The translations under genes and the position numbers were made by a program. The notes beneath the pieces are model-generated. The model saw only the letters and a list, made by a program, of their open reading frames with translations. It searched no databases and was not told the DNA's origin. DNA of 64,000 nt from Aquila chrysaetos chrysaetos (taxonomy: Eukaryota; Chordata; Aves; Accipitriformes; Accipitridae). The DNA is taken from positions 31,880,363-31,944,362 of the forward strand of contig NC_044005.1 of assembly GCF_900496995.4 (NCBI RefSeq), in the 5' to 3' direction. Shown here in pieces: positions 38,227 through 48,129 of the stretch. Positions within the stretch are counted from its first letter, which is position 1. Each line of letters opens with the position of its first letter.

Positions 38227-39447
38227 CTAAATTAATTATCTTCCCAAGTCCAGTCTGCTTTGCCCGTGACAGTAATTGGTGAGTGATGAACCTGTCCTTA
38301 TCTCAACCCATGAGCCTTTCGTTATATTTTTCTCTCCCCTGTCCAGCTGTGGAGGGGGAGTGATAGTGTGGCTTTGGTGGGCACCAGGGATCCAGCCAGG
38401 GTCAACCCACCACGTTAGGGGTAATAATGTCTAACAAGTCCAGGACAATCACCTGATAAGAAGATGTCCTAGCCAGAGCTGTTTCGGAATATTTTGACAA
38501 CATGTTTTTCATCAGAAAACTGTGTTTCACTAAACCCAAAGCTTTAAATTTAAAAATATAATCTTCAATATAATGTACATGATTTCATAAATACGTAATT
38601 TCTTCTGGAGAGTTAAGTATGAGATTTTCCATAAGGGCTCCCATATCCAGCAAGGTGCCCTAAATTCTGGGCTTCTGTTTCCTCTGCGTTACACCTCTTC
38701 CTCTCACATTACATTTTTCATGCTATTTCTGGAAGGGTTTACTTTCATTGTAATGCAGGATGAAAACAGTTTTACAAGCCTCAAAAGTATCTGAAAGACA
38801 AAAGTTTGATTTTCTGACACTTGACAACCACTTATGATCACCACAGAAAGAAATGATGGCAACTATTGATCCCCAGTCTGTCAGTCTTGCTGTGTTTTAA
38901 TGGAGCAGAAGGTTTGGGGATTATATAACCGATATTAGACATAGGATACACCTGAGTGCTGTCCAAGAGAACCATTTCCACCTGTTCTCCTATTTGTAAT
39001 GGGACTCTGTGGCTTCAGAATATGTATAGCATATAATTCTATTGCAAGTGCAGGATACTCATATTAGGAAAATATTAATTATGTAGGATGTTGGTTTTTT
39101 TCACTCTGTTAATCCTCAATTAAAATGATGCCTAAGAGTAGTGCAGTTACCACAACCATAATTAATGATCTTCCTTTGGCTTACTTGGCTGATAGCTGCC
39201 AAAACGTAAAAAGAGAGAATAAATATTCTAATAAACCAGGAATCCTGGAAACCTCAGTAGTCTGAGTATTTCCACCACTATATTTCAAAATACTTTCTTT
39301 CTCCTTCCTTTTCCAAATCACCACCTCCTGATGCTCTTCTCCTGTTTCCGCTTCACTCACCAAAAGGTCCTTTGGAAGAATCCTGTCTCATGCTGCACCT
39401 GAGGTGTTCCTGGTGCCTAAAGAAGCAGCCACAGGAGGACAGCAGCC

Positions 39448-39480
39448 ACTGCCTGGCAGTCCCTACCTTCCAGGTAGGGA
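39448..39480. repeat. Two adjoining short hairpins
   Basis: ACTGCC and GGCAGT (39448-39453 and 39455-39460) form a near-perfect palindrome around one base. The next 21 bases form a 9-bp stem (39460-39468 with 39472-39480) with a 3-nt loop. They share the T at 39460. The surrounding 39390-39485 is richer in G+C than its neighbourhood. Confidence 0.8.
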
Positions 39481-40344
39481 AAGGTGTCACTGATCATGCA
39501 CTATAAAGGCATCTCAGGGAAGCACACCACAATCCTGGAGCTAGTTTTGAAAATACATAGCTGTAATTATGCAGTTACTCATGGTAGTCTCAGCTTTATT
39601 GTGTTAATGCTCCTACCTTCCTAAGCCTTGGCCCAGCAGGATTAAGCCCAGAACTAAGAAGCAAAAGCCATTTGTGTCTGCCAGTTGAGTTGAATTAATG
39701 GTGCTTGTGGTGTTTGAAGTTGTATAGAGAAATTCTCACATATTAAAGGACAGATACTTTTGCAACTTCATACTTTCTTATAGAAACATCTTGGAAATTG
39801 TAACTGCTGTTTTTACCCTGCTACTATCATGTTATTTAAATCATCAAGTTTACAAAGTTCATGAAATACGCTGTAGTTTAGGAATTGCTTCTAGTGCGTG
39901 CCTTTTCGACTTTCTGAGAGATAGGCCATATCTTTAATATCAATATTTATTTCCTCTTTGAATGCTTTCTCTCTCAGCAACATCAGAAAGTGCCCCATGT
40001 GAAAAATGGTTCTAATAATTATGTATTGTGGCAAAACTTTCCTGAACCACACAGGCAGTAGAAAGAACAAAGTCTGAACTTCATTGATAAAATATGGGGA
40101 GATCAAATGGGTGGCCTTTTGACCAACATAAGCAGACTCAGTATAAATTCTACAGCAAGGAACCTCGGAATTTTTAAAATGAGAGCAAGTCAGAAAACAG
40201 GGGATGATGTACCCAAACCAACAGCGGCAAGTGTTTACAGCTTAGTATATGTGTGAGACTGGAGGTAAGGACAGGGAAGCTCATGTCCCTTACCTATCCC
40301 TCTGAGTCTAAAGCACACTTCCCTCTCTGAAAATTCGTCTGCAG

Positions 40345-40434
40345 GACATTTGGATGGGTCATACAGGCTGTATTTGGCACACAGGTTATTGCCTTAAAAA
40401 TCTTGCTGTAGAAGATGCCAGTGGGAATACAACA
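40345..40434 (+). other. Weak candidate exon, 30 open codons
   Basis: A CAG acceptor at 40342-40344, behind a CCCTCTCT-containing tract interrupted by purines, is followed by 90 nt open in phase 0 and a GTAAGT donor at 40435-40440. The predicted peptide starts DIWMGHTGC and resembles nothing I know. The length is a multiple of three, but the frame is also open on both sides for short distances. Pseudo-exons of this quality are common in vertebrate introns. Confidence 0.12.
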
Positions 40435-42609
40435 GTAAGTTCATATTTCCTCTTTTACTAATGCAGTATATATACTACTAACAACTCTTATATGACTAAT
40501 TTATCACACTGCCTATGAATGCTACCAAATCCATAAAGCTTCCCCTTCATAATTAAATGTTTAAATCTAGTACCTAACTAAAGGTTACTATTAGAAGAAG
40601 AACTGAGGATAAATAGCAAGGTGTGCATTTTCTTTCTTAGTTCATTAAGAACAATATTTATGTATTCATGTAGTTGCCTGGTTTAAGAAGTTGTCACAAA
40701 TAGGCTGAAGATACTTATGACAGCCAGTCATTTACAGAAGTTTTAGAAGCTCCTCCATCTTCCAAGAACAATCTCCCAATTAACCGCTTCAACATGAAAT
40801 TGTGAAATTCCTAACGTGATAATACCAAGAAGCACAACATTTGGAGGAAGATATTTTGATATGAACAGAGCTGGTAGCAGTAATACAGCAATAATTGCTG
40901 GCTCATTTACGGACTATTTAGCTCGTGCAGTGAACCAGATGAGAACAGCTAATGAGCACAGCTTCTTACTGTAATTAGTAGAACAGTAGTGGCTCACAGA
41001 TGATTTACAGTTTGCAAAAGTCAGTGTATTTACTGAATAGCTTGTGTTCTCTGTGAAGTTGTGCCCATATGATGACCTGAGGATACCATGCTTTACTTTC
41101 TAATAAGCCGTAAGAGTGATTTATAAGCTCAGAATTCATGTAAATCTAACAGAAATACAACACTGAAGATTTGTGTGTGCTGTCTCTTAGCCTGCATCCT
41201 AGACTATCAGAACCTATTTTGCTAGTTGACATATTTTCTTTCATTTTTGTTGTTGCAGAAATAAATTAAAAAACAAATGGTATAATTCTTGCCCTACTGG
41301 CAGAGTAAAGACCATTTTCTGTTGTGGTAAGTCGCAGAAATATGTGCTCTGCAGAGCTAGAATTCAAACTGGCATATGGGCTAAAGAAGGGACAGCAAAA
41401 TACGGCGGTAAAATGTTTGCAAAAGAGCACTTGATCAAAATTCACATCAGTGCAATACTGATATTTAGAGACCCCTAAATGAACAAATGGATATATTTAA
41501 GAAAGGTTTAATTCTCTTCCATTCCTCAGCTATACTTCTGTATGGACTGCTTATAGTCAAGAATGCGAATAGAAATGTCAGACAACTATACCAAAGTGAT
41601 ATTTACTAAATCTATGCAGAAATATTAAGTGTTCTTATGAAATGTCCAGCTCAATGTTGCAGATTCACAGAACTTAACCAGAAGCGAAACTGATCTCAAG
41701 TTTCTATTATTTCTATCATCTGCACTATTATTTCTATCACTGTGAGTGAGTGATACTGTTGTTCTTGAAGGATATCAACTGAAACTGTGAAACTACTCAG
41801 GCCTAGTAAAACCATAGCAGAGGCCTTCCTGTAGCTTATCTCTGTACACTTGAAATCATACCTCTAAGAGTAACCAAAAAATAATGCAGGTGGGGAATAA
41901 AAATAAATTACGATGGTAACAGTAGTGCATAATTTTAAAAATACATGAATAAACTTTTCGTTAGAGAAGAACGTAGCTTCTGAGTAAGATATACCTCTGC
42001 TTCAAAACACAATCAAGGCAATGGAGTTATTCAGCATATTCAATTCAAATTTACTGGTCAAGTTCAGAGGAAACAGAAGTGACACAGCACTTAAATTTGA
42101 AACACGAGCAAAAGAACTTCCTAAACATTTCATTTTCAGAGTCTAATAAATACTACGTGATAGTTTTATTTTACTGATGGTAGTTTGTAATTTATTTAAC
42201 CATCCAATGATTAGATCTCTCACACGCAACATGGAAAACCTCAGGCCCTTCCGAGTCTTCATCAATATGTTCTGTCCACTATATTGTACTGTAAGGACAC
42301 GTTCATCTCATTTGCTCATGCTGACCTATTTGCTCTATCTTGCAGGTACTACTTAAATATTTAATGGCTTAGAGAAAGGGAATTCAAATGAAGACATTTG
42401 ACATACTAGGAATGTACTGGGTTCACTGCCTTAATCAATTATACTCATTAGCTCAAAAAAATTTTAAGAGTGATGAAAAGATCACTCAGTCCATAAGAGA
42501 CACTGGTAGTACCCCTAAGTCAAATCTAGCTACTTACAGTACTGTTCTAGTAAGTCACTGAAATGGGTTTGAACACTTTTATGAGGGGAGAACAGAATAT
42601 ACTTCTTCC

Positions 42610-42688
42610 AGGGTTCTGCTTGAATGGGGGAGGTTGGACAAGATGATCTCCAGAGACACCTTCCAACCTCAACCATTCTGTGATTCTC
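42610..42688 (+). mobile_element. CR1 LINE 3' end, plus strand
   Basis: About 80 bases match the last part of the CR1 3' untranslated region: GGTTGGACAAGATGATCTCC, then a CCTTCCAACCTCAACC block, and a tail of ATTCTGTGATTCT (42674-42686), a variant of the CR1 octamer repeat. Everything upstream was lost by 5' truncation. The changed octamer (ATTCTGTG rather than ATTCTATG) suggests a different subfamily from the copy at 51263. Confidence 0.85.
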
Positions 42689-45600
42689 AGGTTATATGTG
42701 GGATTTTTTGATTTTTTTTGCAAACCAAGAACAAGTATTTATTTATAAAGCCCTGACACAAAATGTTTTATTTGTCAGCTTGCTGGCTGGACAATTAAAA
42801 GTCAACTAGTTATATAAGACAATGCGCAAAATAGACTAAGCAAAATTAAGTAGTGTAGAATCCTAAGCAGTAAAATTCAATATATTTTGGTTTGGTTCTT
42901 TGCAGTTCCTACCCACTCTTTTTCACTACTTCTTTTGTGTTTTCATCGTACTGCATCCTGGAGGGGAATTGTGAAGCATGATAAAATGTCATTAAAATGC
43001 TTCAGCAGCAACTCTTCAGCAAAATAAGTAGGAAGTACTGATATCCACAAGGTTCACTCAGAGTAGGGAGGCATTATCAGTGCCCAAGTATGCTATTACA
43101 AATCTGCTCCAAATTATAGTACTATCGTACTAGTTGGGAAGAGTTTTCAGGTAATTTAGCAACTATTTGATGCAGAGAAGTTGAATACTTTGGCTAGTGA
43201 AACAGCTATCCATAGGATCACAGACACTCTTCCTGCTTTTAAATATTTTTTGATTTTGCACCGGTTTCATTTTCTTGCCTATAGCCCCTCATCACCATGG
43301 TTTCTTTCTCACTTTTGTGTCTTTTAAAATGAGGAACAGCATATTGCCTTCTCTGCATAATTATTTCCCATTCCTATTTGGAAACTTGGGTCCCTTTGTG
43401 ACTGTATAATGAAAAAAGCTGTCTGTCAAAACTCAGAATTGTCACTTTCAGCTGCTGGAAACAACCATCTCAGTCCCAAACACCACTGAAAATTTTGGCT
43501 ACAGAGCATGATTAGTCTCTCCTGTCTGACCTAGTGTACCCAGTTGCATTGATTATGTGCTTAAAGGTAAACAAGAGAGAACAGTAATTTTGTATGAAAG
43601 CTGCACAAAGGCAGCTTCCTGTTTACCAGCAAGCCCCCTAGATCTTTTCTGGGTTTGTTTTGTCAATTTTTCTTTTCCTGTCATGACTTTAAATTTATCT
43701 TCAGGAGTGTCGCAAAACTGTCCATTTAGAAAGTGAATACAAAAGTTCTCCTTGTACAGACAAACTTTAAGAACTTTTCTCTGCAGAATTTCTATGAACT
43801 GAGATTTTTTTCACAGATTTAGCCACTGGCTGGATTTGAGTGCATTTATATATGGATGGTGAAAATCACATGTCTTTTTCCACGCTGACTTTCACCACAA
43901 AACTACAAGTACATATAGCAAAACTGTGAGGAGCTGGAGTTTCTCAGAAAATGTTTAAGAGATGAACAAACCCATCTTCTCTAAATGTTGTTTTTTCAAA
44001 CCTTACCCAGGGTGACTGGCAAATTTAGAAAAAAAATTAAAATATGGCATTTCAATGGAAAGGTAGACACTATCACCTGTACATCCTATACTACTATTGT
44101 ATGCTCTTTTTTTCCCAAATATACAATTATTAAAAGGAAAAAGGCTTTAAGTTGATGCTGATAAACTATGCCTTGAATTACTACTACTCTGATATACATA
44201 CAGTAGATGAACCTTTAAACTTAGTTTACTCAGAGAAGAATCTAAATTACATTGTATAATACATTTAAGGGTTATTTATGATATTTTATTAAGTTAGTCC
44301 AAACCTACAGGGGTAGAATGACTTCAAAATAAAGTGTGATCCATTACAAATGAAGTGTTTTTCCCTAGAACTTCCATTTTTATAAACATAAAGATGAGTT
44401 TCCTCTTTATGCATTGCACTCTGTTTTGCAGGGTTCTTTGATCCAGTTGCACTGTCACAGACATCTCTACACACTTTCTGTTATAGGTAAGTTCACACTT
44501 CCGTAAATGATAAACCACACCACAGTGACAAGCTGCATAACGCTCAGAAAATCCTCTAAACTGAGAGGCTTTTCAGCCTGGGAAAGTAGAAGAAGGGAAT
44601 TCTGAGCGTACATGCTTGCCCTGTTATTTTTCCCCAGACATCCATTTATAGCCAGTCCTTTTTTCCCCTTCAGACCAGTGAGCTTCTACTAGCACACGAC
44701 AGGTGACCCTGGGTCTAAGACTCCTACCCTGCTCCTGGAGAAGAAGCCTGCCAGCTCAGTCTTTTTCCTAACAGTCGGTATTGACTAGTCAGAGGTTTTG
44801 ATAAGTGATTGAGATCTATCCGTCTGGCCTGGACTTAGCAGCAGGATGGCTCTGCCTGAAACCCCAGCTGCTGTGCAGGTCCAGGCAGAAGCAGGTACAG
44901 AGGACTAGGTGAAACTTTGATCCGAATCAGTATGACCGGTCTTTCAATATTCTTTTGAACCGTTTCAATTGTTTCTGTGCATTTAAAAAAAATTTACCTT
45001 TTGCCTCAAAAAGCATATGGGAGATAGATAAAAAATAATCACCTAATACACCTGAGCGCATATCTCAAACGAGAGGGAGTAGAAGGAAATCTGATTAGTA
45101 AGAAGATTCACATTTCACATAGAGTTTTCATTCATATTAGGAGGTCATTTTTAAAGGTATACTTTAGAGTATTAAAGAGTAATAGTCTTTCAGATAATTG
45201 TAGGATTGTTTTCCAATTCACCACTGAAATGTAAGTAAGTACATTGTCAAAGAAGTTTAACTTACTGTCATAAAAAATATCAGCTAATTTTGATACCTCT
45301 TCAAAGTGTGAATTCTTTCTAAACATTTAAGTGACGTGTAATATCTTTGGTATAATCAAACCATTATATATAATAAATTGTAAGGCTATTAGTGAATGTA
45401 ATACTTATCTCTATTTAACTACATAGATGTAGATCACCAGTATGTCTGTGTTATTTGGATTAGTAAGTATATTATAAATAAAAAGATATATGTAATCCAT
45501 CGTTCAAGTTGTACAATAAGAATTTAATTAACAAACATGGAACCCAAAATTTTAAAGAATTAAATGGTTAAAACCTTGATATCGTTGCTGGATATGAAAT

Positions 45601-47520
45601 GAAAACCAAATGAACGTAACAATTCTGCATGTTTGCAACACTATAGCTTTTCTTTAAATTACAATTTCATTGTAAAGAAATTTCTGCAAGGAAACAACAG
45701 GAACTTAGAGGCAAGAAAATATTTTCTTCAGACTTTGGAGCCTGAATACCATTTGAATATGATAGGAGTTGTATTTTTCCGATGTTCTTCAAACAAGGAC
45801 TGTTAGTGCTGGAACAGGACAATTAAAAAGATTCTATATACAGATGTATCACTACCCACTCTTCAAAATCAGACATTCATTCATCTAATAAAAGTAGGCA
45901 AGAAGAGTCCCTGCTTTTTAAAAAATGTACTTTTTGAGAGGGTGGAGGGTCTCTCTCACATGAGTTCCCATAAACATCTTGGTCTTTCTAACACATATCA
46001 TAGAAAGCATATCTTAGAGTTGGGTATGTATACTTTCTTCTACAGGCTTAATCTGTTTGACCTATGTTTTGGAAAGGAAAAAAAAAAGTTGTAGTATTCA
46101 AAGTCAAGTATAACTTTAAAGACAATGATACAAGCTAAGAGAGAGCATGATCTGCTGCTAGGGAAGGACCATAGTTTTCTAGCTATAAGACAGCAAAAGA
46201 GATAACATCTGCTACCAGAGCACTATTACTGCTTTTCTATATATTTAGTATATATTATAATGTTTATAATACATTATATTGTGAAAGATATTTTTTATAA
46301 CCTTAGAAAAAAGGTTAAATATATTATATGACTGTTAAATTTCACGTCTGCATGTTATCTTTCTTGGTTCATTCTGAGAAGTAGTCATAATCAAGGAAGT
46401 TTCTACTATCAATGGTATGTCCTTTTTGAACTTTCTTTGATCACTGTTTTATCATTTGGAAAATACTACTGTTGAGATCTTGCTGTTGGGTCCTTTTCAG
46501 AAAAGAAATACAGCGATGAATTGGTTAGGGCTTAAAAAAAGAAAAGTATTTTCTAAGATGTGCCAAAAGGTGCACTTGTTCAGATGGAGGTATCTTCCTC
46601 CTAGAGATCTGCTTGCTAACACCTGGATTTCAAATCTAAATAGAGATATCCAAACCCTAAAATGGGTGGCTTTGGTACTTCTTACTTGAGTTGGAAACAG
46701 AAGCTAAGAAAGAAGCTGGCAGAACTTTAAGAAGCAGCTTTCATGCCTGGAGTTGCAGAATAATGTGCATAATGATTTCGCAAGTGTTGCACAGTATGCA
46801 TCTTGGAGTATACACGAGTACATTCAACTTAAAGTCACATATGCGCAGCAAAACAAATAATAAATAATGAGATGCTAAAACTGAAGTGTCACTGAGGCAG
46901 CAATTTTGTGTGTCTCATTTTTGCTTGAGTGATTCTTTCCTTTTAGCCTGAGACACAAACAGAACAAACAGTTAGTGCAATAATTGATGATCTAGGCCTT
47001 CAAAGCTTCTGGTGATCATGGTCATGTTTTATAAGTCTAATAATGCAAATATCTCTTCCTTGTGATTAGCATGTTGTCTGTTGTTCACTGGTAGTGCTTG
47101 GGAGGTACATCTGTATCAGACAGAAGATTTTTACCTGCCTTTTTCAGTCAGTGAATCTCTAATAAACTGATCTTTTGTCCCTGGCTGGTTTTAGATTCCA
47201 ATTACACTTGTTTCTGGTATTGGTGAAATGATTACATGTATAGTTTATTTTCTAGAACCTATCGTTGCCTTCTGATGGGGCCGAGCTGTAGTTGATTGTG
47301 GTATGTAAAATAACGTTGCAGGTGTTAAAAAACTCTAATTTTATATATCTGATTTTGCTTTCCTTGAGTTATTCAAACATTGATGTCTTTTGAGTCAGAT
47401 TTTATCCACGCTAATCTAGTAAAACTTTTATTTATGATAAATAAATCCTAGCTTTTTAAAAAGCCAACAAAAATCAAAGATCTGTAATCTTAGGATGCAG
47501 CTTTCATCATTATGTTCTAG
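42689..47520. other. Unique AT-rich sequence, no gene seen
   Basis: I see no clear gene. 44674-44894 is flanked by a good polypyrimidine-CAG acceptor and a GCAG|GTACAG donor but is stopped in the first frame, so at best it is a noncoding exon. About 46240-46330 is extremely AT-rich. Two AT palindromes lie side by side at 47427-47464, just before the LTR. Confidence 0.55.
47427..47464. repeat. Two adjacent AT-rich palindromes
   Basis: TTTATTTAT (47427-47435) and ATAAATAAA (47437-47445) form a perfect 9-bp palindrome around a single G. Six bases further, GCTTTTTAAAAAGC (47451-47464) is a perfect 14-bp palindrome. They end 61 bases before the LTR insertion point. Confidence 0.85.
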
Positions 47521-47525
47521 GGTAG
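47521..47525. repeat. Target-site duplication, left copy (GGTAG)
   Basis: GGTAG directly precedes the TG start of the LTR and recurs directly after its CA end at 48125-48129. A 5-bp duplication is the length made by ERVL-type and several other retroviral integrases. Confidence 0.9.
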
Positions 47526-47803
47526 TGTGCTGGTTTTGGCTGGGACAGAGTTAATTTTCTTCGCAGTAGCTAGTATGGGGCTAAGTTTTGGATTTGTGCT
47601 GAAAACAGTGCTGATTGATAACACAGGGATGTTTTTGTTCTGGCTGAGCAGTGCTTACCCAGCGCCAAGGCCTTTTCTGCTCCTCACCCCACCCCACCAG
47701 CGAGGAGCCTGGGGGTGCACAAGGAGTTGGGAGGGGACACAGCTGGGACAGCTGACCCCAGCTGACCCAAGGGATGTTCCAGACCATATGACATCATGTT
47801 CAG

Positions 47804-47811
47804 TATATAAA
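47804..47811 (+). promoter_or_regulatory. TATA box of the 47.5-kb LTR
   Basis: TATATAAA lies 278 bases into the LTR, preceded by ATGACATCA (47788-47796), which resembles a CRE/AP-1-type site. Transcription would start at about 47835-47840. This is an intact-looking retroviral core promoter pointing right. Confidence 0.75.
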
Positions 47812-47992
47812 GCTGGGGGAAGAAGAAGGAAGAGGGGGATGTTCAGAGTGATGGTGTTTGTCTTCCCAAGTAACCCTTACGCGTGATGGAGCCCTGCTTT
47901 CCTGGAGATGGCTGAACACCTGCCTGCCCACGGGAAGTGGTGAATGAATTCCTTGTTTTGCTTTGCTTGTGTGCGTGGCTTTTGCTTTACCT

Positions 47993-47998
47993 ATTAAA
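47993..47998 (+). terminator. Poly(A) signal of the 47.5-kb LTR
   Basis: ATTAAA, the commonest variant of the poly(A) signal, lies about 155 bases after the expected start site and is followed by T-rich sequence. This is consistent with the R region of the LTR. Confidence 0.6.
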
Positions 47999-48124
47999 CT
48001 GTCTTCATCTCAGCCCATGAGTTTTCTCACTTTTACCCTTCTGATTCTCTTCCCATCCCACTGTGAGGAAGGTGAGTGAGCGGTTGCATGGTGCTTGGTT
48101 GCCGGCTGGGGTTAAACCATGACA

Positions 48125-48129
48125 GGTAG
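48125..48129. repeat. Target-site duplication, right copy (GGTAG)
   Basis: This is an exact repeat of 47521-47525, directly after the terminal CA of the LTR. No mismatch has built up, which is compatible with a moderately recent insertion, although five bases say little about age. Confidence 0.9.

Larger units (their letters stand above)
37298..38414 (+). mobile_element. Solo LTR of an avian endogenous retrovirus, about 1.1 kb
   Basis: The segment starts with TGTATTGGGTTTGCG, the start of a common avian LTR family as I remember it, and ends in CCACCACG, probably an altered ...CA end. It is much richer in G+C than its flanks. Inside are a TATA-like box (37478-37487), a poly(A) signal AATAAA (38221-38226) and a tandem array of GGAGCAG-containing units (37612-38033). 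Its last 120 bases resemble the end of the LTR at 47526-48124, including a CTCA-CCCATGAG block, so the two families appear related. No internal retroviral region or second LTR is present, and I could not find a matching 5-bp target duplication. Open frames within it on both strands are not genes. Confidence 0.82.
38415..42609. other. Unique AT-rich sequence, no gene seen
   Basis: There is no recognised gene or transposon. Two adjoining hairpins lie at 39448-39480. A candidate exon lies at 40345-40434. 40860-41010 has the mixed, homeodomain-site-rich texture (TAATTAG) common in conserved enhancers. A 21-nt unit is tandemly duplicated at about 41704-41745. Confidence 0.55.
47526..48124 (+). mobile_element. 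Solo LTR, ERVL-like avian endogenous retrovirus
   Basis: This 599-bp LTR runs from TGTGCTGGTTTTGGC to ...CCATGACA, with the canonical TG...CA ends and perfect 5-bp GGTAG duplications on both sides. I recognise the start as that of an abundant avian LTR family; the ERVL-type assignment is from memory and from the 5-bp duplication. It holds a TATA box (47804-47811) and an ATTAAA poly(A) signal (47993-47998), giving an inferred U3 of about 310 bp. Only one LTR is present, so the provirus body was removed by LTR-LTR recombination. A 119-codon open frame (47527-47886) inside it is not a gene. Its last 120 bases resemble the end of the LTR at 37298-38414. Confidence 0.92.

Noticed and set aside
47527..47886. 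119-codon plus-strand frame
   Set aside because: It is LTR sequence (U3 plus TATA box), not a coding region.
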